Shown here: piece after piece, positions 44,762 to 57,211 of the stretch | Numbering within the stretch: position 1 is the first letter of the stretch | Layout: every line of letters starts with the position of its first letter | Source: Distichodus sexfasciatus | Lineage: Eukaryota; Chordata; Actinopteri; Characiformes; Distichodontidae | Assembly (NCBI GenBank): GCA_032718565.1 | Contig: JAVGVS010000024.1 | Coordinates: 3,259,213 to 3,323,212 of the forward strand | Length of the DNA: 64,000 bases | Reading direction: 5' to 3' | Notes under the pieces: generated by a model | Databases searched by the model: none | The model's input: only the letters and a program-made list of their open reading frames with translations | Told to the model about the DNA's origin: nothing | Position numbers and translations under genes: made by a program

Positions 44762-45252
44762 GTGGTAAAGCCTCATTCCCACAATGCATCTGCGACCCAA
44801 GTTTCGATGACGTGCCAGAAGACCAACTCGTCGAGGAGATTCTTTTGGACAGAACAAGCCCAGACCTGGATTTGCAAGACGTGCCTCCCCTGGACCCCGT
44901 CCCCCCTCTGCCTCCACGGGACAGCCCCGACGTTCCCCTTCCACCACCTCCACCTCCAGTTTCGGACCTCCCCTCGACTCCTCCCGACCCCCTTCCTCCG
45001 AGCCCCCCTCCTCTCCCCGACGTCAGCCCGGCTCGGCCCACCACCCTGGCGCTGAAGACCCTGCCCCGTCCGCCTGTGACCAAGGAGAACGGCGGACCGC
45101 CGGCCCAAGACCCTGAGGAAGAGGAGCGGAAGATGATGGAGGAGGAGCTGAAGAAGTGCATCGAGGACTTCCGCAAGATCCGCATCCCAACGCTCTTCCC
45201 CGACCGCAAGAGGCACTGGCAGAACGACCTTCTAAAGAAGTACAACGCCTAA
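44762..45252 (+). CDS. kctd12b: KCTD long form, coding exon B: proline-rich linker and H2 domain
   Basis: The acceptor TTGTGTTCGCAG ends at 44761. With the C left over from exon A the frame reads Arg, then GKASFPQCICDPSFDD. It continues through an acidic and Pro-rich linker (VPPLPPRDSPDVPLPPPPPP). The last 37 residues start EEELKKCIEDFRKIRIP and end WQNDLLKKYNA. They align closely with the C-terminal H2 domain of KCTD16 (EEELEKCIQDFLKIKIP) and its KCTD8 equivalent. The stop TAA is at 45250-45252. Mammalian KCTD12 lacks this domain. The exon has higher G+C than the desert around it and an intact 162-codon frame, arguing for constraint. Confidence 0.85.
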
Positions 45253-45537
45253 TGTAACGCCGCCTCGGAGAAACTGGACGGTGCAGAAACATTTGCGTGA
45301 CGCCGTCTCTGACATCCTCAGCCTAAAACACACTAGCCTACCGAAGACCAAAAACTAGTCTCTGGAAACTCAGATTTGCAGTTTCGGGACGACGTCTTCT
45401 AATCCTCCACATTCCTCACCCTAAAAGTGGTGGCTTTTCTCGGTTACATAAACTATTCATCCGAGTCGAGAGTCACTCGGAAATCAACTAAACAACAAGG
45501 CTGGTGATGCAATCAAGAAACACTGTAGGAAAAATGA

Positions 45538-45892
45538 AATAAAAGAAGCCGGCCTGTTTTCATTGTTCTCTGCTGGGTTGAGTTTATGAGACAGTTGGAA
45601 TGAAGTTTGCAATCCCACAATGGTCCTTTGAGTCTTTTATGATCATAATAATAATAATAATTTGAAACTATAACATTTTTTTCCCATTCAAAAGGAGGAA
45701 TTTTCTGCGTTTTATGGGGGTTGGTGGTGGTGGGACGTCTGAAGTTTTGCTGATTGTGCTGCATTCAATCCGGCATCCGCTGATTGCAAATCATAGCCGT
45801 CAGCCCTGTAGTTGGTAGTAGCATTGCAGAAAAGCTAAATAAAGCAAATGTGTTAAAGTGCTATTAAATGCCTGTAGATAGGACTGAATAAA
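45538..45892 (+). terminator. KCTD long-form 3' UTR poly(A) signals
   Basis: AATAAA hexamers at 45538-45543, 45838-45843 and 45887-45892, between 290 and 640 bases after the stop. Confidence 0.5.
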
Positions 45893-45899
45893 CATGTCA

Positions 45900-48800
45900 C
45901 GCCAGAACAGCTGATTGTTCGTCATTATGAGTCACTGTTTACCACTTAAGCTGTCTGAGTAAATGTCTTCCATTAAAAAGCCATAATCCATGTATAAGGA
46001 GTCTCTCTAGGAAGACTTCTCTTAGGGCCTGTTTACACGTACGCAGATTCTTTTATGAACAAATACAGTTAATTTTCTCAATTGTGTTTACAATTATTTG
46101 GTTAAAAAGTTTTTCAGTTAAAAAAGATCTCTGTACACACTAGAACACAAAACGATTCCAAACTCCAATGTTTACCACTTGTCTGCGTCATGTTATTTTC
46201 CGTCAGAGAATAGCAGGCGACATGTTTAGCGTGGATCACGATGCAGTAGCCCTCTTCATGGTTACCATAGTCAGTTGTGGTATGTAAGGAATTTAAGGTT
46301 GTTTTTAACTGTGTCCACCAAATTCGTTTTTTTCCAATGAGCTTCAGCGTTCAGAGCGCTAAGCCGCTTCAACTGAGACTGTTTTTACCGCAGTGCTTAG
46401 AGCGCTTGGTTTGAAATCTGTTCAACTATTAGAACAGCACTGGGCTCGTCAAAACTGGTGCCGCAGTCAAATTCAAAACACTGTAGCGAGTTGTTTCCCC
46501 TCCCCCTCCTCCCCAGACTCCAGGTTGCCAGATAGGACGGTGGATAATATTTAAATAAATAAAAATATTTGAAATATTCATCCCTACATCTAGTGGTGAT
46601 ACAAGTTTACCAACCTTGGCCAAATCTCACCTGTCCAGTAGAACGTTTGCCACTTCTAACCAAAACATAAACACGATTTGCGTGCATTTTTTAAATTAAA
46701 ATTTAAAAAATGTAAATATTCTGGTTGTACTAATTTTGTCAGTGAGATCAGTATTTTTAAATTAACATGATTTTTTTTTAATCTCTGGAGATATATTAGC
46801 TTCATTTTATCATTACTTGCCATAATTTTCGTACATAAAGCTCCTTTAATATATTATAATAAATGCAAATCTTTTTGAGTCCTACTTTTTTATTTTAGCT
46901 TCATGACCGTGTCCTTTACTGCTTTGCTCTTTGAACCGTCCAGCACTTACTGCCTCCAGCTTGCTCCAGTTTTAATTATGAAGGCACCATATGACATTCA
47001 GCTCCCAAAACCCTCAGGCCCGACCTCCCCTTTCAAACGCCGGGAGCCACAATGGCACAGGCGTTCCTCAGAAACCCGATATTGTATTTGCACGGTTCAG
47101 GTAAGCGGAAAGCCCGAAAGGAAGGCGTTGAGTATCGAAAAGCGGCAGCCTCGTCCTCGCTGCTGGAGAAACGAACTCGAGGTTTTGAGCCACAGGCAAA
47201 ATCTAAAGCTCTTCACTCCCAGGAGAAAGCTGCAAAGTTCGGCCTCTTTCTGAGCCTGCCAAAGAGCCACTGTTTTATTCTCCTCCAAACGCCTCAGAGG
47301 ATGAACTCTCCCGTCTTCCACCGCCGATCCGTCCCGAGAAGCTCGGATACCGCTACTCATCACTGACTATTGCCTCATCAGCTGTTTTTTTGCAGGCCTG
47401 ACGGGCATCAAGCCCTGGTTTGTATTAGTATGCTGGCTGCTCTCCCAGCACAAAGCCAAGTCATTAGAGAAAACTACTGTACTATCAATCAGCGCTGAAG
47501 GTGAGAGAGGCTTTTTTGGTGAGTTTCGCTAGTGTAGCGCACACAAAATCAATAACGTAAACTCTCACAAGTAAGTGTAGATACACCACAAGCACACTCA
47601 CACACTCCATTCCTAAAAAATATGACATGAAATATTACAGACTTTCTCAATTGTTGATATGCTATGCTATATCTACAGCAGGCTTCTCGAACTGACCAGA
47701 CCCTCCAGGATTTTGCGATGTTGCGATCGCAACTTTTAACCCAAATTCAGCCAATCCCCATAAATTCATTAGTACTGTGCAACTTCAACCAAATATCGCA
47801 ACTTTCCTGCAATTTTTGACCGTTTCCCACAAAACGTTGAGCCACGTGCCAGCAAACTTACTTCCTTGTTGCGTTTAGAAGACGAAGAAACATGTGATAA
47901 AAATGTCTCACGTTTACCTTCGAAAATAACTAAATGATTAATGGTTAACAAATATAATGGTGGTTTTGTTCCTTCATTTTAATAACTTGTTAAAGAATCA
48001 TTATAAAGGGGGACGAAATTACAACTCTTTCCGCAACTTTATTGCAACAAAACGCCTAAAAACACCACCACTTTCATCACAATTTTATTTTAGAAAAGCT
48101 GCTGCAAAATCAGACATTTTAGGCTGCAACAATCTCAAAAAAGGCCTGCAAAAATCTGGTGAAAGTGGTAATCAATACAGAGATACTCACATTAGGTTAT
48201 GTTCCAAACCACAGATAAGAGTAAATTGAATAAACTAGAGAAAGTGTGTAGTGCAATTTGTGTCCAACTCATATATGCTGAATGATGCATCACCGTCGTT
48301 CTACAGTCATCTAAAACTTTCTAGGTCCACTTTTAGCAGTAGAACAAAAGTGTGTGACCTGGCTAGAGGTCACTGTGAGGTAAATTTTTGCCTTAAGCAC
48401 AAGAACAAAGTCATAGAATCAATCCAGCTTTAAAGAAAACTATCCGAAGAAGGCTGAGTGCTGCATCAGGGCCTTTTGAAATGAGTACAGAGAATTCACT
48501 TTGTATTTTGCTGACACCGCGCATCAAACGTCCCTTCGCTTTGCTTCAGAAGTCCACAAACTATTTACTATCTAATTGTTTCATGTCTTCTTGAAATTCA
48601 CCAGCAAAGTCATTCCTTGGGTTTCATCTCAGATCGAAACGAGATCTCTTTTCGCTGGTTCAAAAGACGCCTCTGCTTTATACCAACCTTTTTAGAATTC
48701 CGAAGTTCTGCAGTCCATGTACTAGCATATTCCTTATCATTAGGGATCTAACAAGACCTCATGGGGTCCAACCTTGTTTTATGTCACTCTGAGGCCAATT

Positions 48801-49430
48801 ATATTTCTCCCTGTTCGTCATGTTAGATGACTGTGATCCCGATTTGATACAAATGGAGATAAGTGGAAACTGTGTCGTAAATTACATCTCGCCGTCAGAC
48901 AGTGACGTAACAAGGTGATCCTTACTTTCAAATCACAGACTTAATCAGCAGCTCTAGAATATTAATTCCTTGAAATGATGAGAGACATCAGTGGACTACA
49001 CCCCAATCTAGTAGAGAGGGAATGGAAAGCACAGGATTAGGCTGTCTGATGAAACACAGGCAGCAGGGACGAGGTGGATCTCAGCACACAAACGATAAAC
49101 ATTTAGTTAAAAAGTAATACAATAAATGAAGTGGTGAATTTGGGAAGCAGAAGGCCATCTAAATCTCTGTAAATCTCAAGCTGGGCGATGTCTACATCTT
49201 TTGGCAGCAGAATAACAGCCACAAGCTCCCAGAACCTGGCATGAGTGTGTGTTTGTGTGCATGTGTGTGTGGGCAGGTTTTTTAGCTAGTAGCAAGGAAA
49301 CCCTGTCCTCTAAATGTGAGAAATCTGTGGCTTTGTGAGGATGTGTTTGTATATCAGAGGACCGGAAATAGAAAATTTATTTTAAAGAAAATGTCAGCTT
49401 TTAAAACTGGGTTATCTTTAGTTGGGGCAT
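45900..49430. other. gene desert, no gene recognised
   Basis: A block at about 46311-46360 (TGTCCACCAAATtc, then GAGCTTCAGCGTTCAGAG) recurs near 21580-21640, so it belongs to a dispersed repeat. The stretch 46900-47400 is single-copy and of mixed composition without a family match. The rest is AT-rich. Confidence 0.5.
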
Positions 49431-49930
49431 TGTTTAGTAGAGGTGGAACCTTCCCTGGTCTCATGACTCAAGTACGATGATCAGGTCAAAGGTTCGAGAC
49501 GATACAATATCTTGATGCATCATGTTACATGCAATCAATTTTTCCACATTACTTCACATTGCACGCAGATCGTCAGGCATAGTTGCTGCCAGGATGTTCT
49601 TTTTAACTAGAATTTTTATACCGTAGCCAGAAAAGCCAAGAACATTTTGATATAACTCAGGGGTTTTCAAATGCTTCCGTCCCCACTCAGTGAGGTGAGT
49701 ATTTTTTCTATTACTTTTTGGATATTTGCATTAAATTCATTACTCATAAAGATGCCCAAATCATCTGGAAATGTTTTGAAGAATGAAACAATTAATACAT
49801 TTTAACAAGTGATTTCAGTAGTGAATCTGGATTGCATGTCACAGACCGCCTGCAATGCTGTTGAAACCCCCGATATAATTGATCATGGTCTGCCACTGCA
49901 TCGATGAAGAATCGTCCATGTCTGCATCGC

Positions 49931-50751
49931 TATCAGCGACAGATTAAGGCGTACATGAGCCCCTAGGCTAGATTTTCTCTTACTGTAGACCCCCCGCCAG
50001 GTTTATTTTAATGAATTTTCAGTTTTACTGGCCAATCGGGGCCACCTGCCAGGCTAGCACACATGGGGGGCCCCTTGGCTCAAGCCATATGTGACCCTCC
50101 ACGGCAAAACCAGTCGCTTGTCGCAACGGAGGTTTCCGAGAAAAACGAGCGTTTACGTTGCGTGGGGTAAAATTTGGGATTTTTTGTTTTTAGTGTTTTG
50201 AAACAGTGGAAGGTCTATACTGTACTGTTGTGAATAAATTTGGCTAAAAAACTTCCCCTTTCCATCCTAAAAACGTGACTTTCTTGAGGTGAGGAATTCA
50301 ATTCCAGCAGAATGTTAAAAGTTTCTGTTTTGACCGCTCTACTTCAATATTTACGGTAAATCCACTGGTTGACTAGCGTGAACATATTTCTCCGGAATCC
50401 ATCTTCGTCTCCCGAGTTCAGTTAACCTAACGCAGGTAGGCTATCCGTGTGGCTGTGAATGCAGCGTAGGCTACCGTAAATGCAAACGTAGCCGCGACCG
50501 CACCAAGCGTCTGTGAGTGCTACGTCGATAGTCAACTTCAAAGGCAGATTTCTCCGTTTCTCACTTGGCGTGACAGGAGAAACCCGACTCCTTTGAATGT
50601 TGATATCTCAGTCATATGTCGTCCCATTCATTCCATATAGGTATCATTTTGAAGCTTGATTTATGCCCTTTCATAAAATCAATTTAGAAAATTTGCGACA
50701 AGCGACTGGTTTTGCCGTGGAGGGTCTAGCCTGTGTGTTAATCCGCGCCTG
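49931..50751. mobile_element. middle nested element
   Basis: Interrupts family E exactly at ATCGC, which is present on both sides (49926-49930, 50752-50756), suggesting a 5-bp target duplication. Its ends CAGATTAAGG and TTAATCCGCGCCTG are partial inverted repeats. Confidence 0.5.
50091..50726. mobile_element. MITE family D copy 1 (innermost), TIR about 34 bp
   Basis: Left GTGACCCTCCACGGCAAAAC and right GTTTTGCCGTGGAGGGTC are inverted ends that continue into CAGTCGCTTGTCGC. About 636 bases, no transposase. The second copy is at 59785-60432. Confidence 0.85.
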
Positions 50752-51288
50752 ATCGCGATGCATCGATTATGCATTTCAGCTCCACTATTATTTAGTATTA
50801 TGAATGTTGATGGACCTCGTAAAGATATCAAGACTTGAAAGTATGAGCAGGTTTTTAGGTGGTAACGTGGACCTGATTGTTCCCTAAATGTTGGAAAACC
50901 TGAGATCTGTCACATTTTTGTGGCTTTGGAGGACATTTTTCGTATAATGGGCTTGATTCTCCAAATGAAAATTTGCTCTTATGAAATTTTAGATTAAAAA
51001 GCTTAAGATTAGAGTTAGCGTTATGTATAGGGTTAGTATTATTGAGTAACATGGATGTCAAAGGAAGGACCCACATCGACAGCATCACCAGCTGCGTGTG
51101 TGTGAGAGAGTGAGAGTTAGTTGAGCTCTACTATAATGAGGAAGGCTGCTCTCTTCACGTTATCAGTTCCATTTTCATCATTAAAACCTGCACTCTAATC
51201 CTGTGCTGTTATTTTAATCTCTGACTCCTGCGCTCTCTCTTCACTCTCTTTCTCTCTCCATCCTCGTCCATCAGTCTCTGCTGCCAGA

Positions 51289-51790
51289 ACTAGTGTCGTC
51301 TTGAGACCAGTTTTTAAAGGTCTCGGTCTCGTCTCGGACTCGGCCGTATTTGTACTCGGCATTGTCATGGACTCGGGATTTTATTTGGAGACCAGCCGAG
51401 ACCACAACTCTGAGAATATTACTATTACAACTCTTTGAGACCGACACAGGCATTTTGTGTTGTTTATTAATTAGTGTTTTAATAACTCAGAATCTCAGAA
51501 ACCACACGCATACCGTCAGAATCACAAGACGTTCAACTTACCACACATTATATTCATTCCTCTGTATGTGAAATTATTTCTGAGTAATTTTGAGCAAACA
51601 AAAACTGAAGCAATTGCATTAATTACATTATTCACAATGTAAACGTTAGCGCTGGCGACTCTCATATGGAACGCCATCAAGCACAAAAATGTAGTTCTCT
51701 TCCAGAAAGTCCAAATTGTAGACCAACATGAGTCTAAATCGTCTCAAAATGTCCCAAAACTTTAGCATTTCTTGACCTTGTACTTGACCC
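51289..51790 (-). mobile_element. repeat family C copy 2 (reverse, truncated)
   Basis: Starts CTAGTGTCGTCTTGAGACCA and matches the inverse of 53800-54298, including GGAACGCCATCA and CGTCAGAATCACAAGAC. Confidence 0.65.
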
Positions 51791-52009
51791 CAACTCTAAT
51801 CAGAACCAAAAGTTCTCGCTCCACCACGGCCACCACTGGCACCAAATAACCTGTCATTCAGTGATTTCCAAAAAGGAATGCGCATCCAGCCACAAAGCAA
51901 CGACATCAACAGGATTTTCACAACAGATCTTTTCGAGTGGCGAACCGTGCCGACAGTCTCCGGCTTAAATTTTTATTTAACAGAGGTGTTGCCTGTCTCC
52001 CTGTCAGAT

Positions 52010-52450
52010 ACCTAATTGGCATTCGTTATCTGAGTGGGTACTAACGAGGACTCTCTCTTATTTTCAGCGCGGTAATCCTTCCGCCTTTCCTTGGGCGAAA
52101 TTTTCTTTTCTTGCTCCATGAATAGTAATGAGTCCCTTGCTGACTTACAGCGTTCACTAGGCAATGTCATCTGCCGTCAGCGTTGCTAGAGCATGACTTT
52201 TAATGGGCTGTAATCTGGAGAACAGCAGCCGACGCCAAACGGCTTTAGCCCTGGCGGTAGAGGCATTCCAGCGGGGCCTATGCACTCTCAAGAGCGAGTG
52301 CCCGGATCACCGAGGCTTGACGGGAAACCAAATCAGCTGCAGCTTCAGAGGCGCGAGTACAAATGCGGCGTCACACCCGATTTCACGCCGAACTCCTCGC
52401 CCGGACCAGCTGCGCCGCCGACTTCACCTTATCGATTGCAGCTAAGGCTC
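52010..52450. other. single-copy, G+C-richer stretch
   Basis: No repeat partner in the window. Overlapping open frames of 80-94 aa give no family match. Possible noncoding element. Confidence 0.2.
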
Positions 52451-53325
52451 TTGGATGACAGAGAGGAGGCCGAATTTAAACGGAGCTGTTTTAAAAGTCA
52501 CGCGTTTATTATAGCCACAGGGTTACACCGTCAGGGAAAAGGGTGTGTGTGTGTGCAAGAGTAAGAAGATAACTGATTTTAGGCCGTGTGAACAGTACAA
52601 ACTGAAATCAACTCGATTTTGTCTAAGATGTGACAGTACAATTCATTTGGAATGTTCAGAGTCATCCTCTTCTCCTTTAGTCTGAGCTTTCACTTTATAT
52701 TAATCATTCTTATTTCATTAAGAGAGAGGAGTGCTGCAAATTGTGCTAACAGGGTTTGAACATGAAGACCTTGAAAATCCTAATGAATTAGCCCAAAACA
52801 TTCACTTTGAGGCTGAGAAGTTGGGAACTTTGAGAAACCTTTTAGACAGAAATTGGCCATTAATCTTGCTGTTGCAGGGTTTCCCATTTAATAGCTGTTT
52901 TAAACAGAGCAACATTTTCCTCCTCTGTCTCTTGTTACCTGCTGCTACCATCAATAATACAACAAAGTAGTGCACACACACTCACACACAGTCTTTGCCG
53001 TGTGTAAACTGTCGGCTTTGATTAATAAAGAATTACTGCAAAAAGGGGATTAAATGAAAAAAGGTGGATCACAGGTGAATGATGAGATTAATCTTGATGT
53101 CCTTTAAAGTCAAACCAAAAATATATGCCATTTATAACAAATAAAGACACTGAAAAAACATGGTCAAAAGTGTAAATGTTATTGAAGAGTGCACTCCCAT
53201 ATAGTAAGTTAGCCATTGTGTAGTGCAGTCTGTGTTCTCAAAGATCATCAGCCAAGTGGTCAGAAAACATAACAATAAAAAACAAATGTATGTGTAGCTT
53301 TATAGCAGCTGGTCTAACGATTAGA

Positions 53326-54298
53326 GTTGGGGACAAGACCACCTAAACCGAAACCGAGACAAGACCAAGACCAGACCAATGCATGTTTTACACCACATGC
53401 CTAAGCAACATTAAAGATGTTTATTCAATATTTATCTCTTCCATATCTATAATAAATAAATCACTTCACTGGAAGCAGTTATCAACACTGATCACATCAT
53501 ATGTTAAACTCAACAAACCACAGTGAACACTCCTCAAGACCAAACTCACTGTGCTATTGACCTGCAGAGTTGTTATTGTGCAGAGACATTCTATGGCTTA
53601 GTGCTGTGAAGAACAATAAGGTTAGTGCAGGTGGAAACACTTCTTTATCCATTTGGTATCTATCTGGATACAGAATAAAATGATTTGATAACAAACAATA
53701 CATTGTGCTACATTTATAATGTCCATATTGATTACTCTCTAACATTATAAAATGGAGAAAAAAATCTGATCAATTGAAAATGAAGAAATACCAAAATTCT
53801 GGGTAATTTTGAGCCGATTTGGACTCATTGTGGTCTATAAAATGAGCTGCTTTTGGCCTTTCTGGAAGACAACTACATTTTTGCGCATGATGGCGTTCCA
53901 TGAGATGAGAGTCGCAAGCGCTAACACGTGTTTACTTCGCAAATAATGTAATTAATGCATTTTTTATGCAATTACTTAGTTTTTGTGCACAGAATTACTC
54001 AGAAATAATTTCACATAGAGAGGAATGAATATAATGTGTGGTAAGTTGAAAGTCTTGTGATTCTGACGGTATGTGTGTGGTTTCTGCAAGTTAAAGGGAT
54101 TCTGAGTGTTTATTAAACACTAATTAATAAACAATGCAAGGAGTCGTAAGAGTAATGTTCTCAGAGCTGTGGTCTCGGCTGATCTCCAAATAAAATCCTG
54201 AGTTCTCTTTATCTGAGTCAATGACAAGACCAAGTACAAATACGACTGAGTCCAAGACAAGATCGAGACTGGTCTCAAGTACTACAACAGTACTAGCC
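53326..54298 (+). mobile_element. repeat family C copy 3 (most complete)
   Basis: Ends are rich in GAGACAAGACC-type and GAGACTGGTCTC motifs, with CAAGTACTACAACA at the right. About 970 bases, no transposase. It has the look of a non-autonomous hAT-like element known to be common in fish; the superfamily is inferred. Confidence 0.6.
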
Positions 54299-54943
54299 GT
54301 AAGGACAAAACAAGACTAAACCTTTTGATGCCTTGTATAACAGGCCTTCAATGAATGTGCAAACATTAAAAATCCTGCCACTCTCTTCATCCTTCGTCAG
54401 GCCCTAAGCATGCTCTGCTGCGATTGATGGCTGAATCAAAGAATAACACCAACACCTTTAATAATAGAACAAAAAAGAGTTGTTCCAACACAGTTTCCCA
54501 ACGGCAATGTTCTTAGATATTTCACTAAATAAATGCACCAGAAAATGTTCTCAAAACAACACTGGGTGGTGGTGGGGTGGAGGTGGTCTAGTGGTATGAT
54601 ACTTACACACCAACTCCAGGTACTTCCAACATCTAGTACTAGAATTACCACCACTGAACCTCTGAGCAAGGCCTTAAACCACAAGATGCTCCAAATTACC
54701 CTGAATTAGAGCGTGTGCTAATTGACAGAAATGTAAGTGGTGGTACTCAGGGCAGTTTCAGTATCAAGGACAGTGGTCAAAGGTCGCTTCAAAAACAGGG
54801 ACAGTATTCCAAAAGTGGACACATTTGAGATCAGTCAACTTTAAACACTCTAAACACTGTTCTGTGCCTGTGTTGTGATAAAACCAGTGCCATTCCACAT
54901 TTCATGTTACTTTAACAACATTCAAATCTTCATTTGAGCAGTA

Positions 54944-55552
54944 GAGGTGTAAATTACAGGTTTCATCTCAATCCAATATTATATCAGCTAAATGTACAAC
55001 AATTTGATTTCTGCAGATACAATAAAGTCTGATATGATACGATTTTGATTAAATTCAATTCAGGAGACAGCGATCGATACTATCTGCAAATTTGACACAA
55101 TCATTTCCATTAAAGGTCTCATATTATGAAGAATATGAGCAGTGGCTCATTTGCATTTAGGAATACTAATGAGACACAGCCTGTTGTGAAAGGGACTGAA
55201 ATAGAGGAGTAAAAAGCAGGTGAAAATGCCTAATCTGAGAGGTGTTTACAGCAAACTACTGCAGAGACATGTTTAGAGGAGCTCATAGACCTGGTTTAAC
55301 TTGGTGAAAACATGTAGAATATATATCCTTTAATATCAATCACTTTTTTCTGCAAAATCCTAAATATTTCCAAAAGTTTGGGATTTTGTCATTTATGTCT
55401 TAGGTACGGCACTTAATAAAGCGTGATGAACCCAGCTGACGTCTCCGCACTTACTTTGCCACAGACGTTACAATATGTACGATGTCTGGTTGATATTTTG
55501 ATTTTGGATCAATGCCATGGGATTATTGAGTGAATCGATATATTATTACACC
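54944..55552. mobile_element. MITE-like element related to family E ends
   Basis: Left AGAGGTGTAAATTACAGGTT and right ATTATTACACCCCTAT form short inverted ends, with CGATAC-rich subterminal sequence. Confidence 0.45.
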
Positions 55553-55630
55553 CCTATTGAGCAAGTTCAAATATCTCTTATTCAAAATTCTTAACTGTTT
55601 ACATGACAGAATTCTCTTCTCAGCAAAGTA

Positions 55631-55876
55631 AGGGGCAGTTGGCGGTGTAACGGTAGGGTGTTCGCCCCGGAAATCAGAAGGTGGCAGGTTTGAATCCAGG
55701 GCCGGTAAAGTTACCACTGAGGTACTCATGAGCAAGCTACCGTGCCCAAGCACTGCTCCCTGGACGCTTGTTAGCTGCCCACTGCTCCGTCACGGAGGTC
55801 ACATTTGGTTGTGGTGCACTGTGTGCTGTGCTGTGGTGTGTTCACAATGACAAATAATCACTCACTTTCAAGTACA
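55631..55876 (+). mobile_element. SINE-like family A copy 9 (forward, near full length)
   Basis: GGGGCAGTTGGCGGTGTAAC to AATAATCACTCACTTTCAAG. One of the least degraded copies. Confidence 0.85.
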
Positions 55877-56019
55877 TCCTTCTAGAAATGATCTAATATA
55901 TCAAACATATCTCCCAGTCCTCATCAACATGGCAGGCTTCTTGCCGTAAAAAATCATAAATATAACAAATTTATATTCCACTTGTTGGGCTGCACTCCAG
56001 CCGCATTAAGCTGTTAAAA

Positions 56020-56820
56020 ATCTTGTCGATGCCACTTTAAGACGCTGCCGTTATCTGTGTGGCTACGGGAGCCGTAGGCAGATTGTGAATCGAGAGAGAG
56101 TTCTGCAGTGTCAGCCTGAGTCACCGCAAAGCGCTGGCTTCGTGCGCCGCTGACGGGGCTCCAGCAACTCCGTTGGCTCATACATCATACTCGCTTCCAC
56201 ACAGCAATGCACCAACCCCCGTGCGTCTTCAGGGACACTCCTGAATAACAGATACACTGCAGCAGGAGCTCACCTTATCATCTGCCACTCCCTGACATTG
56301 ACTGGCTCAATGGGACGAAGCAGAAAACTTCAATCCGAGAAATGCTCAGCATTGCAGAGTTTTATTCGTGGAAATTTGGTCTTTGTACGTCAGAGTAATG
56401 GTTTGGTCGGACGTCAGCTGATTTTCCACCAAAAGCAAACTGCCGTCAAATATAAATTTGTAAATAATTATTAGTAGTTAGTGGCCCTCTCTAAGAATAT
56501 TGTTCTTGTAGAGGCATTTTATGAAAGATGTAAATTATTCCTTTGGGAATCATTACTTTGATGTTTCCCTGCTCATATGAGCAGATATTAAATCACACAC
56601 ACCCCATTTTATCGCCCCTGTCATTAGATATGACGGGTTATAATTATGCCATTATACCACAATTATCAGGGAACAACATCTTGAATAAACGTCTCTCACA
56701 GGCTCCCGAGCAAATCCAGCAGCAGGAAAACACACACTTGATAGCGTTTGTTGGATTAATGAAATATCACGAAGCGATTTCCCAAGACGACTATGAGACC
56801 ATTGCTTAATTTCCCTTTCT
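56020..56820. other. single-copy stretch in the gene desert
   Basis: No repeat partner in the window. Includes a G+C-rich part (56030-56300) and an AT-rich part (56545-56820) with an 88-aa open frame that I cannot match to any family. Possible noncoding elements. Confidence 0.25.
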
Positions 56821-56952
56821 CGTTTGAATCAGAACTTCAGAAGAGTTTCAGACCATGACGTTGAAACAGACAAAGTGAACCCAAAAGCCTTGAGATGGGG
56901 CTGGATTTCTCACATTATCAAGTGGCAAGTTGCATCCGAGTTTGTTTCTTGG

Positions 56953-57211
56953 GGCCTGTTTATACGTATGCGGATATTTTTATAAAAGGCAGCGCACAGT
57001 AGAACTAAACACATCATCGTCTTAAGAAAAATGTGTTTTATTGTTTACACCTATCCGTAGAGTACAGCGTTCTGAAAAATCTTCACTTTGGAGGGAATTA
57101 AAAAAATATGCGTTTGAAGTGGCTAAAAGTCTGTTTACGTCTAAACGAAAGAGCCAAATGGATAAAAAAATATGCGTTTATAAAAATATCCGCATACGTG
57201 TAAACAGGCCG
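56953..57211. mobile_element. palindromic MITE (GGCCTGTTTA ends)
   Basis: Left GGCCTGTTTATACGTATGCG and right CGCATACGTGTAAACAGGCC are inverted; about 258 bases. A related left end is at 46027-46045. Confidence 0.7.

Larger units (their letters stand above)
49439..50790 (+). mobile_element. repeat family E copy 2, outer element of a three-level nest
   Basis: Starts AGAGGTGGAACCTT, includes CATAAAGATGCCCAAATCAT, and resumes after the insertion with ATCGCGATGCATCGATTATG. It is the inverse of 18150-18512. Confidence 0.6.

Noticed and set aside
44622..45245. 207-aa and 147-aa minus-strand open frames
   Set aside because: Antisense shadows of the H2-encoding exon; Gly/Arg/Ser runs mirror the proline-rich linker.
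56543..56809. 88-aa open frame in the desert
   Set aside because: Mixed composition and intact, but no recognisable family, splice sites or start context; kept only as part of an unexplained stretch.
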